Below are positions 1 to 11,426 of a stretch of DNA of 64,000 bases, in pieces (the stretch's first letter is position 1; each line of letters opens with the position of its first letter). A program made the translations under genes and the position numbers. The notes beneath the pieces were generated by a model. That model did not search any database and was not told the origin of the DNA. It saw nothing but the letters and a program-made list of their open reading frames with translations. Source of the stretch: Streptomyces sp. CB01373 (lineage in GTDB: Bacteria > Actinomycetota > Actinomycetes > Streptomycetales > Streptomycetaceae); assembly GCF_002803075.1 (NCBI RefSeq), contig NZ_NNBK01000010.1:82129-146128 (forward strand), in the 5' to 3' direction.

Positions 1-1210
1 CCGCCTCCAGCTCCTCCTCGATCTTGGCGATGAGGCGCTCCTCGATGTCCTTGACACCGATCTGCTGGACCAGCTCGGCGAAGAAGCCGCGGACCACCAG
101 ACGGCGGGCCTCCTGCTCCGGGATGCCGCGGGCCATCAGGTAGAAGAGCTGCTCGTCGTCGAAGCGTCCGGTCGCGGAGGCGTGCCCGGCGCCGACGATC
201 TCGCCGGTCTCGATCTCCAGGTTCGGCACGGAGTCGACGCGGGCGCCGTCGGTGAGCACCAGGTTGCGGTTCATCTCGTAGGTGTCCGTGCCCTCGGCCT
301 TGGCCTCGATCAGCACGTCACCGATCCACACCGCGTGCGCGTCGTCGCCCTGGAGGGCGCCCTTGTAGGCGACGTTCGACTTGCAGTGCGGGGTGTTGTG
401 GGTGACCAGGAGGCGGTGCTCCTGGTGCTGGCCGGCGTCGGTGAAGTACAGGCCGTACAGCTCGGCCTCGCCGCCGGTGCCGGCGTAGGTCACGCGCGGG
501 CTCAGGCGGACGAGGTCACCGGCGAAGGTGACGACGACCGACTTGAAGGAGGCGTCGCGGCCGATCAGCGTGTTGTACTGGGCGACGTGCACGGCCTTGT
601 CGTCCCAGTCCTGGATGGAGACGACGGTCAGCTTGGCGCCGTCGCCGAGCAGGAAGTCGACGTTGGCGGCGAGTACCGCGTCACCGGTGTGGTCGATGAC
701 GACGACGGCCTCGGCGAAGGCCCCGAGTTCGATGACCTGGTGGGCGTAGGCGACCCCGCCCTGGCCGTGCACCGCGATGCGGATCGGCTCGGTGAGGACG
801 GCCTCCTTGGCCACGCTCACGACCGAGGCCTTCTCGAAGGCGGAGTAGGCCTGGGCGGCGACGCGGTCCACCGGGGTGCCGGCCTTGCCGAGCCGGGCGT
901 CGTCGCGGCCGACGGTCTCGACGGTGACGCCGTCGGGGGCCTGGACGTCCACCTTGACGCCCTCGCCGGTGGCGGTCGCGGTCCCGTCGTGCAGACCGCG
1001 CAGCCGCCCCAGCGGGGTGAAGCGCCATTCCTCCTCGCGACCGTGCGGGACCGGGAAGTCCGCGACGTCGAAGGAGGGCGGCGCGCTCATGCGCGTGGCG
1101 ACGGTCGACTCGGCGGCGACCGCGATCTGGCCGGCGGTCGTCGAACCGACGGATGGGGGTCCCCCCGCCCGAGCTGATCCGAGGGTGGGGGAGTTCTGGG
1201 CCTCAGCCAT
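1..1210 (-). CDS. sufD: Fe-S cluster assembly protein SufD (C-terminal end cut by window)
   Basis: This is the SufD subunit of the SufBCD scaffold, which builds Fe-S clusters in the cytoplasm. Translating the minus strand from ATG at 1210 gives about 403 residues. The protein starts MAEAQNSPTL and carries the SufB/D-type C-terminal motifs DGARVDSVPNLEI, GHASATGRFDDEQLFYLM and RGIPEQEARRLVVRGFF, and it is still open at the left edge. The family is about 390-400 residues, so only a few residues are missing. It lies 80 bp downstream of sufB in the same direction. SufC, SufS and SufU would be expected further left, outside the window. Confidence 0.93.
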   Translation of the reverse strand, partial: MAEAQNSPTLGSARAGGPPSVGSTTAGQIAVAAESTVATRMSAPPSFDVADFPVPHGREEEWRFTPLGRLRGLHDGTATATGEGVKVDVQAPDGVTVETVGRDDARLGKAGTPVDRVAAQAYSAFEKASVVSVAKEAVLTEPIRIAVHGQGGVAYAHQVIELGAFAEAVVVIDHTGDAVLAANVDFLLGDGAKLTVVSIQDWDDKAVHVAQYNTLIGRDASFKSVVVTFAGDLVRLSPRVTYAGTGGEAELYGLYFTDAGQHQEHRLLVTHNTPHCKSNVAYKGALQGDDAHAVWIGDVLIEAKAEGTDTYEMNRNLVLTDGARVDSVPNLEIETGEIVGAGHASATGRFDDEQLFYLMARGIPEQEARRLVVRGFFAELVQQIGVKDIEERLIAKIEEELEA

Positions 1211-1256
1211 GGCTGTCGTATTGCTCGCTTTCTTGCGTGTGGGCTACGGCGGACTG

Positions 1257-1281
1257 CGGGCCGGCGATTCACGCCGGCCCG
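1257..1281 (-). other. Intra-operon hairpin between sufB and sufD
   Basis: The arms 1257-1266 and 1272-1281 form a perfect 10-bp GC stem (CGGGCCGGCG) with a 5-nt loop in the 80-bp sufB-sufD gap. There is no T-run, so it could be a partial terminator or an mRNA-stabilising element that tunes sufB against sufD. The role is inferred. Confidence 0.45.
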
Positions 1282-1290
1282 GGTCGGTGC

Positions 1291-2712
1291 TTAACCGACC
1301 GCGCCCTCCATCTGCAGCTCGATCAGCCGGTTGAGCTCCAGCGCGTACTCCATGGGCAGCTCCTTGGCGATCGGCTCGACGAAGCCGCGCACGATCATCG
1401 CCATCGCCTCGAACTCGCTCAGACCACGGCTCATCAGGTAGAAGAGCTGGTCCTCGGAGACCTTGGAGACGGTCGCCTCGTGGCCCATGGACACGTCGTC
1501 CTCGCGGACGTCCACGTAGGGGTACGTGTCGGAGCGGGAGATGGTGTCCACGAGCAGCGCGTCGCAGAGCACGTTGGACTTGGAGCCCGCGGCGCCCTCG
1601 CCGATCTCGACCAGGCCGCGGTACGAGGTACGGCCGCCGCCGCGCGCCACCGACTTGGAGACGATGTTGGACGAGGTGTTCGGCGCCATGTGGACCATCT
1701 TGGAACCGGCGTCCTGGTGCTGGCCCTCGCCCGCGAAGGCGATCGACAGGGTCTCGCCCTTGGCGTGCTCGCCCATCAGGTAGACGGCCGGGTACTTCAT
1801 CGTCACCTTGGAGCCGATGTTGCCGTCGATCCACTCCATGGTCGCGCCCTCGTAGGCCACGGCGCGCTTGGTGACCAGGTTGTAGACGTTGTTCGACCAG
1901 TTCTGGATGGTCGTGTAGCGGCAGCGGGCGTTCTTCTTGACGATGATCTCGACGACCGCGCTGTGCAGGGAGTCGCTCTGGTAGATCGGCGCGGTGCAGC
2001 CCTCGACGTAGTGCACGTAGGCGCCCTCGTCGACGATGATCAGGGTCCGCTCGAACTGGCCCATGTTCTCCGTGTTGATACGGAAGTAGGCCTGGAGCGG
2101 GATCTCCACCTGGACGCCCGGCGGGACGTAGATGAAGGAGCCGCCGGACCACACGGCGCTGTTCAGCGAGGCGAACTTGTTGTCGCCGACGGGGATGACG
2201 GTGCCGAAGTACTCCTTGAAGAGCTCCGGGTGCTCCTTCAGGGCGGTGTCCGTGTCGAGGAAGATGACGCCCTGCTCCTCCAGGTCCTCACGGATCTGGT
2301 GGTAGACGACCTCCGACTCGTACTGCGCGGCGACACCGGCGACGAGGCGCTGCTTCTCCGCCTCGGGGATGCCGAGCTTGTCGTACGTGTTCTTGATGTC
2401 CTCGGGCAGGTCCTCCCAGGACTGCGCCTGCTTCTCCGTGGAGCGCACGAAGTACTTGATGTTGTCGAAGTCGATCCCCGACAGGTCCGAGCCCCAGTTC
2501 GGCATGGGCTTCTTCTCGAAGAGCCGCAGGCCCTTCAAGCGCAGCTTGGTCATCCACTCCGGCTCGGACTTCTTCGCCGAGATGTCGCGGACGACCTCCT
2601 CGTTCAGACCGCGCCTGGCAGAGGCGCCGGCCGTGTCGGAGTCGGCCCAGCCGTATTCGTACGTGCCCAGGCCCTCGAGTTCGGGGTGGGCAGTCTCCGT
2701 GGGGAGAGTCAT
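1291..2712 (-). CDS. sufB: Fe-S cluster assembly protein SufB
   Basis: SufB is the core scaffold subunit of the SufBCD complex. The 473-residue product begins MTLPTETAHPELEGLG and has the full-length SufB architecture, including SWEDLPEDIKNTYDKLGIPE near the N-terminus and the beta-helix core with SGGSFIYVPPGVQVEIPLQ and RCRYTTIQNWSNNVYNL. The C-terminus has GHEATVSKVSEDQLFYLMSRG. The frame runs open upstream to 2880, but ATG 2712 fits the family N-terminus and overlaps the sufR stop (ATGA, 2709-2712), so it was chosen. It is the second gene of a sufR-sufB-sufD operon. Confidence 0.96.
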   Translation of the reverse strand: MTLPTETAHPELEGLGTYEYGWADSDTAGASARRGLNEEVVRDISAKKSEPEWMTKLRLKGLRLFEKKPMPNWGSDLSGIDFDNIKYFVRSTEKQAQSWEDLPEDIKNTYDKLGIPEAEKQRLVAGVAAQYESEVVYHQIREDLEEQGVIFLDTDTALKEHPELFKEYFGTVIPVGDNKFASLNSAVWSGGSFIYVPPGVQVEIPLQAYFRINTENMGQFERTLIIVDEGAYVHYVEGCTAPIYQSDSLHSAVVEIIVKKNARCRYTTIQNWSNNVYNLVTKRAVAYEGATMEWIDGNIGSKVTMKYPAVYLMGEHAKGETLSIAFAGEGQHQDAGSKMVHMAPNTSSNIVSKSVARGGGRTSYRGLVEIGEGAAGSKSNVLCDALLVDTISRSDTYPYVDVREDDVSMGHEATVSKVSEDQLFYLMSRGLSEFEAMAMIVRGFVEPIAKELPMEYALELNRLIELQMEGAVG

Positions 2713-3470
2713 GCGGGGTTCCTCCCGGCCGTGCTTGCGGATGCGTTCTGGCTTTGGTGATCGGTCTGGGAAATCTTGGGGATGAACGTCGTACAGACGC
2801 CGTCGCCGTGCGCGATGGTCGCCAGTCGCTGGACGTGAGTACCCAGCAGCTCGGCGAAGATCTCCGTCTCCGCCTCGCACAGCTGCGGGAACTGCTCCGC
2901 GACATGCGCGACCGGGCAGTGGTGCTGGCAGAGCTGCTCACCCCGCTGCGGGAGGGGCGCGCTGCGCGCCGTAGCAGCGTACCCGTCCACACTCAAGGCC
3001 TTGGCCAGCGCTTCGGTGCGCTGGTCGGGCGTGACGGCCTCGACCGCCTTGCGGTACGCGCCCGCCTGCGCGGCGATCCGGGCCCGGGCGAAGGCGGCGA
3101 CCGCCTCCGGTCCGCCCTCCCGCTCGGCGATCCAGCGGAGCGCGTCCGCGGCGAGCTTGTCGTACGACTGGTCGAAGGCGTCCCGGCCGCAGTCGGTGAG
3201 CGCGAAGACCTTGGCGGGCCGGCCGCGCGTCCGCGCTCCGTACACCCGCTGCTCCCGCGCCGCGACCACGTCGTCGGCGGCCAGGGCGTCCAGGTGGCGC
3301 CGTACGGCGGCCTGGGTGAGTCCCAGCCGGCCGGCCAGCTCGGCGACGGTCGACGGGCCGTGGTCCAGGATGGACCGCGCGACCCGGTTGCGCGTGGAAC
3401 GCTCCCCGGTTGCGAACTCCTCCTGCGGGGCCCCCGTGGGGGTCTCCCGAGCCTCGCCGACGTTTTTCAC
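2709..3470 (-). CDS. sufR: SufR-type Fe-S-sensing repressor of the suf operon
   Basis: This is a winged-helix regulator with an N-terminal HTH (STVAELAGRLGLTQAAVRRHLDAL). Its C-terminal cysteine/histidine cluster, CQHHCPVAHVAEQFPQLCEAE, is typical of SufR proteins that bind a [4Fe-4S] cluster and repress suf. The frame is open to 3542, but I place the start at GTG 3470 (253 aa). A -35 TTGTCA (3501-3506, minus strand) and an AACAAT-like -10 (3477-3482) would start transcription at about 3470, making the mRNA leaderless, and the operator covers exactly that point. The stop overlaps sufB by 4 nt. The function assignment is strong; the start is inferred. Confidence 0.88.
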   Translation of the reverse strand: MKNVGEARETPTGAPQEEFATGERSTRNRVARSILDHGPSTVAELAGRLGLTQAAVRRHLDALAADDVVAAREQRVYGARTRGRPAKVFALTDCGRDAFDQSYDKLAADALRWIAEREGGPEAVAAFARARIAAQAGAYRKAVEAVTPDQRTEALAKALSVDGYAATARSAPLPQRGEQLCQHHCPVAHVAEQFPQLCEAETEIFAELLGTHVQRLATIAHGDGVCTTFIPKISQTDHQSQNASASTAGRNPA

Positions 3471-3483
3471 AACGCCATTGTTG
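3470..3483 (-). promoter_or_regulatory. SufR-type operator CAAC-N6-GTTG
   Basis: The sequence CAACGCCATTGTTG is a CAAC-N6-GTTG inverted repeat lying over the predicted -10 and start of sufR. As I recall, SufR of S. avermitilis recognises a 14-bp CAAC-N6-GTTG palindrome at its own promoter, so this is the expected autoregulatory site for the suf operon. Confidence 0.72.
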
Positions 3484-3537
3484 CGTAATTCCTCACGGAC
3501 TGACAAGCGGCCTTGATCCGGATGGGCGGTGCCCTGC

Positions 3538-3556
3538 GTCACTTAGGCAAACCTAA
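3538..3556. promoter_or_regulatory. Possible DtxR/IdeR/DmdR iron box
   Basis: The stretch ends in GGCAAACCTAA and contains TTAGG-N4-CCTAA (3543-3556). Aligned to the 19-bp actinobacterial iron box TTAGGTTAGGCTAACCTAA, it matches at about 14 of 19 positions, with the mismatches mainly in the left half. It lies 68 bp upstream of the proposed sufR start and 76 bp upstream of the divergent acetyltransferase gene. Direct iron control of either gene is an inference. Confidence 0.4.
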
Positions 3557-3631
3557 TCCGACCTGCGGAAACGATCTCCGGTCGATCAAACGGGTGGCAC
3601 CCTCCGGGGCGATGCGCCAGACTCCCCGACC

Positions 3632-4444
3632 ATGCCCACACCGCCTCCGACCGGCCCGCTCGTCACCCGGGACACGATCGCCGGGGGACTGCGCGACCTC
3701 GGCGTGCGCCCCGGCGAGACCCTCCTCGCGCACTCCTCCCTCAGCTCGCTCGGCTGGGTCTGCGGCGGTCCGGTCGCGGTCGTCCAGGGGCTGCTCGACG
3801 CGCTCGGTCCCGAGGGCACGCTCGTGGTCCCCACCCAGTCCGGCGACCTCTCCGACCCGGCGCACTGGAGCAGACCGCCGGTACCCGAGGAGTGGTGGGA
3901 CACCATCCGGGCCACGATGCCCGCCTACGACCCGCGGATCACCCCCACCCTCGGGGTCGGAGTGATCCCGGAGACCGTGCGCACCTGGCCGGGCGCCCTG
4001 CGCAGCGCGCACCCGCACACCTCGTTCGCGGCGATCGGGCCCCGCGCCACCGAGATCGTCGACGGGCACGCCACCGACTGCCGGCTGGGCGAGCGCAGCC
4101 CGCTCGCCCGGCTGGAGGCGCTCGGCGCCCGGGTGCTGATGCTGGGCGCCGGATACGACTCCTGCACCTGCTTCCACCTGGCCGAGTACCGGATCCCCGC
4201 GCCGCTCGTCCAGGTGGGCCGACCGGGGCCGCACGGCTGGGAGGTCGTCACCGACGTGTCCATCACCTCCGAGCGGTTCGACGAGCTCGGGCACGACTTC
4301 GAGCGCGACCGGCCGGTGGTCCGCGGCTCGGTGGGCGCCGCACGGTCGCGGCTGTTCCCGCTGGCGGACGCGGTGGCGTACGCGCAGCGGTGGCTCGCGG
4401 TGCACCGGCCCCGGGAGGATGACTTCCCTCACCCGGCCGCCTGA
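3632..4444 (+). CDS. Aminoglycoside N(3)-acetyltransferase family protein
   Basis: The 270-residue protein has the AAC(3) family layout. It starts with LVTRDTIAGGLRDLGVRPGE followed by LLAHSSLSSLGWVCGG, then GPEGTLVVPTQSGD, the conserved HPHTSFAAIGPRA, and GARVLMLGAGYDSCTCFHLAEY near the acetyl-CoA/substrate site. These enzymes acetylate the 3-amino group of 2-deoxystreptamine aminoglycosides. Many chromosomal Streptomyces homologues have unknown substrates, so a resistance role is not shown. It is divergent from sufR and precedes an ABC transporter gene by 31 bp. Confidence 0.85.
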   Translation: MPTPPPTGPLVTRDTIAGGLRDLGVRPGETLLAHSSLSSLGWVCGGPVAVVQGLLDALGPEGTLVVPTQSGDLSDPAHWSRPPVPEEWWDTIRATMPAYDPRITPTLGVGVIPETVRTWPGALRSAHPHTSFAAIGPRATEIVDGHATDCRLGERSPLARLEALGARVLMLGAGYDSCTCFHLAEYRIPAPLVQVGRPGPHGWEVVTDVSITSERFDELGHDFERDRPVVRGSVGAARSRLFPLADAVAYAQRWLAVHRPREDDFPHPAA

Positions 4445-4475
4445 GCCGTCCGGCGCGTCCCTAGACTTTGGCCTC

Positions 4476-5399
<924 letters not shown>

Positions 5400-5487
5400 T
5401 TCCGGTCCACCTGAAGCACGGCCGGGGGTCCGGGGGTTGCCCCCCGGGAAAACACAGCCTGGAGCTGACCGGCAAGGAGCTGCGCTC

Positions 5488-6267
5488 ATGACCACCGCCA
5501 CCGCCACCGGTACGTACGCCCCGAAGCCGGGCGCGGCCCCGCTGACCCGCATGATCGCGGCGCAGGCGGCGCTGGAGACGCGGATGCTGCTGCGCAACGG
5601 GGAGCAGCTGCTGCTGACCGTCGTCATCCCGACGCTGCTGCTGGTGCTGTTCAGCTCCGTGGACATCGTCGACACCGGCTCCGGCAGGGCCGTGGACTTC
5701 CTCACCCCCGGGGTCCTCGCGCTGGCCGTGATGTCGACCGCGTTCACCGGGCAGGCCATCGCGACCGGCTTCGAGCGGCGCTACGGCGTGCTGAAGCGGC
5801 TGGCCGCCTCGCCGCTGCCGCGCTGGGGGCTGATGACCGCCAAGACGGTGTCGGTGCTGGTCACCGAGGTGCTTCAGGTCGTGCTGCTCACCGTGATCGC
5901 CTTCGCGCTCGGCTGGTCGCCGCACGGCAACCCGTTCGCCGTGCTGCTGCTGATGGTCCTCGGCACGGCCGCCTTCTCCGGGCTTGGCCTGCTGATGGCG
6001 GGGACCCTGAAGGCGGAGGCCACCCTGGCCGCCGCCAACCTGGTCTTCCTGCTGCTGCTGGTCGGCGGTGGGGTGGTCGTGCCGCTGGACAAGTTCCCGC
6101 CCGTCGCCCAGGACGTGCTCGGCCTGCTGCCCATCTCGGCGCTCTCCGGCGGGCTGCGGGACGTGCTCCAGCACGGCGCCGGGATGCCCTGGGGCGACCT
6201 CGCGATCCTCGTCGTCTGGGCGGTGGCGGGTCTCGCGGCCGCCGGGAAGTTCTTCCGTTGGGAGTAG
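5488..6267 (+). CDS. ABC-2 type exporter permease
   Basis: The 259-residue protein is an integral membrane ABC-2 permease with about six hydrophobic segments. Early segments include LLLTVVIPTLLLVLF and FLTPGVLALAVMSTAFTGQA, and the C-terminal one is LAILVVWAVAGLAAAG. The conserved FERRYGVLKRLAASPLPR loop of ABC-2 membrane proteins is present, and VVPLDKFPPVAQ lies between the late segments. ATG 5488 overlaps the TGA of the preceding mini-ORF. It forms the transporter with the ATPase at 4476 and is followed by ctaA after 6 bp. Confidence 0.9.
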   Translation: MTTATATGTYAPKPGAAPLTRMIAAQAALETRMLLRNGEQLLLTVVIPTLLLVLFSSVDIVDTGSGRAVDFLTPGVLALAVMSTAFTGQAIATGFERRYGVLKRLAASPLPRWGLMTAKTVSVLVTEVLQVVLLTVIAFALGWSPHGNPFAVLLLMVLGTAAFSGLGLLMAGTLKAEATLAAANLVFLLLLVGGGVVVPLDKFPPVAQDVLGLLPISALSGGLRDVLQHGAGMPWGDLAILVVWAVAGLAAAGKFFRWE

Positions 6268-6273
6268 GGCGCC

Positions 6274-7320
6274 ATGGACCCTCGTGAAACGATGCACAAG
6301 CGGGCGCCTACGATGGAACGCGTGCCGAACCTGACCCGCGCCGACGCCGTGAGCGCCGCGCGCAACCCGCTCGCCCTCATCGCCGAACGCTGGACCCCGC
6401 ATCCGAGGACCGTCCAGCGGGCGGCCCTGTCCGCGCTGGTGATGGCGGTGGTCATCGTCGTCACCGGCGGCGCCGTCCGCCTGACCGGCTCGGGCCTCGG
6501 CTGCCCGACCTGGCCCACCTGCACGGACGATTCGCTGACCACCACCCGCGAGATGGGTGTGCACGGTGTGATCGAGTTCGGCAACCGGATGCTGACGTAC
6601 GTGCTGTGTGCCGCCGTGGGCTGGGCGATCGTCGCCGCGCGCGCCCAGAAGCCGTGGCGGCGCAGCCTCACCCGGCTGGGCTGGGCGCAGTTCTGGGTGG
6701 TCATGGGCAACGCGGTGCTCGGCGGCATCGTCGTCCTGGTGGGCCTGAACCCGTACACCGTCGCGGCGCACTTCCTGCTCTCCTCGGCGCTGATCGCGGT
6801 CGCCACGGTGATGTGGCAGCGCACCCGCGAGGGCGACGCCGAGCCGCGTCCGCTGGTCGGCAAGCCGATCCGGCAGCTGGTCGGGTTCCTGGTCCTCGCG
6901 AGCGTACTGCTGATCGCGGTGGGCACGGTGGTCACCGGTGCCGGGCCGCACGCGGGCGACTCCCAGGAGGTCTCCCGCATTCCGATCGACTGGCAGACCG
7001 TCGCCAAGCTGCACGCCGTGCTGGCGTGGATCGTGATCACGCTGACGTTCGCCCTGTGGTTCATCCTCAAGGCCGTCGACGCGCCGCGGGGCCCGCTGGC
7101 GCGGACCCGTGAGTTGTTCCTGATCCTGCTGGGCCAGGGCGTCATCGGCTATGTCCAGTCCTTCACGCATCTGCCCGAGGCCCTCGTCGGCCTGCACATG
7201 CTGGGCTCGTGCGTCATGTGGATCTGGGTGCTGCGCGTGCTGCTGTCGCTGCGTGAGCGGCCGGAGACCGTGGCCGATCTGCCGGGTCCCGCCACCGAGG
7301 CGACGCTGGCGAAGGCCTGA
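6274..7320 (+). CDS. ctaA: Haem A synthase CtaA (COX15 family)
   Basis: CtaA converts haem O to haem A for cytochrome aa3 oxidase in the membrane. The protein of up to 348 residues has about eight membrane segments. It carries the family motif HGVIEFGNRMLTY with its haem-binding histidine, the extracytoplasmic cysteine pair GLGCPTWPTC, and later histidines in KLHAVLAW and LVGLHMLGSC. ATG 6274 has GGGAG upstream and couples to the permease stop; ATG 6313 and GTG 6322 are alternative starts nearer the family N-terminus. A strong hairpin follows the gene. Confidence 0.92.
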   Translation: MDPRETMHKRAPTMERVPNLTRADAVSAARNPLALIAERWTPHPRTVQRAALSALVMAVVIVVTGGAVRLTGSGLGCPTWPTCTDDSLTTTREMGVHGVIEFGNRMLTYVLCAAVGWAIVAARAQKPWRRSLTRLGWAQFWVVMGNAVLGGIVVLVGLNPYTVAAHFLLSSALIAVATVMWQRTREGDAEPRPLVGKPIRQLVGFLVLASVLLIAVGTVVTGAGPHAGDSQEVSRIPIDWQTVAKLHAVLAWIVITLTFALWFILKAVDAPRGPLARTRELFLILLGQGVIGYVQSFTHLPEALVGLHMLGSCVMWIWVLRVLLSLRERPETVADLPGPATEATLAKA

Positions 7321-7323
7321 GAC

Positions 7324-7383
7324 CGAACGGGCCCGGCGGGGGCATCCGGGGCGAACCCCGGATTCCCCCGCCGGGCCCGTTCG
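7324..7383. terminator. Bidirectional terminator after ctaA
   Basis: A perfect 19-bp inverted repeat (7324-7342 with 7365-7383) encloses a second 8-bp hairpin with a CGAA loop. It sits between the converging ctaA and the minus-strand gene at 7501. It has no long T-run, as is usual for Streptomyces terminators. Confidence 0.8.
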
Positions 7384-7500
7384 CATCGCCCCTCACCCCC
7401 ATGTCGACGAGGTGAGCGGTGACGCCGCCGCCGTACAGCGAGCGGCTTCCAGGGGCGAACCGGCCGTCAGGTGACCGCCGGCCCCGGCGTCCGGTTCCGG

Positions 7501-7833
7501 TCAGCGGTTGGACGGGCCGCCCACCTGGAGGCCCGCCATGCGGCTCCACTCGTACGGGCCCGTCCGCACCTTGGCCGCGAACGCGCCGTCGAACGCCTCG
7601 TGGACGGTGATCCCGGACTTCTCCACCGCCTGCTCGGCGATGGCGTATGTGGGGGCCACGAGGTCGCCCCAGGTGCCGTCCTCGCCGACCAGGACGATCC
7701 TGGCGCCGCGCTCCCCGAGGTACGCGACCTGCCCCTCGGCACCTCCGTGGGCCTTGGAGAAGGAGCCGATCCGCCGGGCGAGACGTGCGGCCCTGCGCTC
7801 GGCCTTGGGGTCAACCTGCTGCGTGTCTGCCAT
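7501..7833 (-). CDS. Conserved hypothetical protein (110 aa)
   Basis: This small soluble protein starts MADTQQVDPKAERRAARLAR. It has a basic N-terminal helix, followed by QVAYLGERGARIVLVGEDGTWGDLVAPTYAIAEQAVEKSG, and it ends GLQVGGPSNR. No membrane segment or catalytic motif is visible and I cannot assign a function. ATG 7833 was chosen over the longer frame because the upstream extension is low-complexity. It lies between ctaA and ctaB, converging on ctaA, a location I recall as conserved in streptomycetes. Confidence 0.8.
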   Translation of the reverse strand: MADTQQVDPKAERRAARLARRIGSFSKAHGGAEGQVAYLGERGARIVLVGEDGTWGDLVAPTYAIAEQAVEKSGITVHEAFDGAFAAKVRTGPYEWSRMAGLQVGGPSNR

Positions 7834-7868
7834 GGCCAGGATGCTACCCACGGGTAGATCAAACGGCG

Positions 7869-7908
7869 ACGGGCGGGGTGCGTGGCCTTGACCACGTACC
7901 CCGCCCGT
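7869..7908 (-). terminator. Terminator after ctaB
   Basis: The 17-nt arms 7869-7885 and 7892-7908 pair with a single internal mismatch (G-U possible) around a 6-nt loop, 20 bp beyond the ctaB stop. It separates ctaB from the small gene downstream on the same strand. Confidence 0.7.
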
Positions 7909-7927
7909 GGGATGTCCCGGCGAGAGC

Positions 7928-8908
7928 TCAGCGCAGGAAGGGATCCACCGCCACCGCGACGAACAGCAGCGACACATAGGTGATGGACCAGTGGAACAGG
8001 CGCATCTCCTTCAGCTTCACGCCGGTCGCCTCGGCCTTGGCCCGGTTCTGCAGCGCGTGCGCCTCCCACAGCCACCAGCCGCCCCCGGCCAGCGCCACCG
8101 CCGTGTAGAACCAGCCGGTGTAGCCGAGCGGGGTCAGCAGCAGCGAGACCGCCACCATCACCCAGCTGTAGATCACGATCTGCCGGGCGACCACCTTGTT
8201 CGAGGCGATGACCGGAAGCATCGGCACGCCCACGCGCGCGTAGTCCTCCCTGACCTTCATTGACAGCGGCCAGTAGTGCGGCGGCGTCCAGAAGAACATG
8301 ACGAGGAAGAGGATGACGGGCGCCCAGGACATCGAGTTGGTGACCGAGGACCAGCCGATCAGCACCGGCATGCAGCCGGCGATGCCGCCCCACACGATGT
8401 TCTGCGAGGTGCGGCGCTTGAGGATCATCGTGTAAACGACGACATAGAAGAGGAGCGCGCCGAGCGACAACCACGCGGACAGCCAGTTGACGGCGAGGCC
8501 GAACAGCAGCGTGGAGACGACCGCCAGCGTGATGCCGAAGGCCAGGCACTCGCGCGGGCTGACCATGCCGGTGACCAGCGGGCGCTGGGAGGTCCGGTCC
8601 ATGAGCGCGTCGATGTCGCGGTCGATGTACATGTTCAACGCGTTGGCGCCGCCCGCCGACAGGTAGCCGCCGACGCAGGTGACCAGGACCAGCCCCAGGT
8701 CGGGCACGCCCCGCTGGGCCAGGAACATCACCGGAACGGTGGTGATCAGCAGCAGCTCGATGATCCGCGGCTTGGTCAGCGCCACGAACGCCTTGACACG
8801 GGCCCCGAACGGCCGGTGGCTCGGGCTCTGGCTCGCACCGAGCTCCCCCACAGCCTTGAAGGCGTGGGAGGTGCCCCCACCCGCTGGACGGGATTCGACG
8901 GCCGTCAC
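7928..8908 (-). CDS. ctaB: Protohaem IX farnesyltransferase (haem O synthase) CtaB
   Basis: This UbiA-family membrane prenyltransferase makes haem O from protohaem and farnesyl diphosphate, supplying CtaA. The 326-residue product has the first aspartate-rich motif NALNMYIDRDIDALMDR, the loop YTMILKRRTSQNIVWGGIAG, and the second aspartate-rich stretch WPLSMKVREDYARVGVPML, in about eight to nine membrane segments. The open frame runs much further upstream with no coding character. GTG 8908, preceded by AGGGG, is the supported start. It is divergent from tkt. Confidence 0.93.
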   Translation of the reverse strand: MTAVESRPAGGGTSHAFKAVGELGASQSPSHRPFGARVKAFVALTKPRIIELLLITTVPVMFLAQRGVPDLGLVLVTCVGGYLSAGGANALNMYIDRDIDALMDRTSQRPLVTGMVSPRECLAFGITLAVVSTLLFGLAVNWLSAWLSLGALLFYVVVYTMILKRRTSQNIVWGGIAGCMPVLIGWSSVTNSMSWAPVILFLVMFFWTPPHYWPLSMKVREDYARVGVPMLPVIASNKVVARQIVIYSWVMVAVSLLLTPLGYTGWFYTAVALAGGGWWLWEAHALQNRAKAEATGVKLKEMRLFHWSITYVSLLFVAVAVDPFLR

Positions 8909-9289
8909 GCACACCCCTGACAGAGACTCCCAGCGAGCCGCCCGTGTGAACCGACGGTAAGGACTCGCGCGTACCACGCCACTGTAGACGTTGCCCAGAC
9001 CCGGACATTCGCGGGGGTCGGATCGTGTTGGCGGGGCCCTCCGGAAGGGCGTGATCCGGCTCGATTGAGCGATCGAATGAGCAGCTCCGTATTCATGTGC
9101 GGAATGCGATTCCGACCAGCGGGGAGGCGGATCCCGGAGAGTCCCGGCACTCTGGAACGACGCGGAAAAACGCACGTTCTGACGGGATAGGCTCGACAAC
9201 GTCCGGCCGACGCCGAGAAGGCCGGCAAACCGGTGCGCGGTCCCCCCGTACGCCGGCATCCGACATGTGGAGAGGAGCCCTGACTCAGG
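8909..9289. other. ctaB-tkt divergent intergenic region
   Basis: This stretch holds no convincing gene. Next to tkt there is a vegetative-like -10 TAGGCT (9188-9193) without a good -35. Close by is GGAAC-N16-CGTT (9155-9179), resembling an extracytoplasmic-function sigma promoter; neither is tested. The tkt ribosome site is GGAGAGGAG, about 12 bases before its GTG. Confidence 0.4.
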
Positions 9290-11392
<2,103 letters not shown>

Positions 11393-11426
11393 CGCTCATA
11401 TACGACCCGTAGGAGATGCATTTTCC

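Noticed and set aside
1153..2760. 535-codon plus-strand frame over sufB
   Set aside because: It is antisense to sufB with Val/Leu/Asp/His-biased translation and no domain.
3477..3506. RecA-NDp promoter for sufR
   Set aside because: TTGTCAGTC is present but there is no TAnnnT after 8 bp; a normal -35/-10 with 18-bp spacing and the SufR operator explain the region better.
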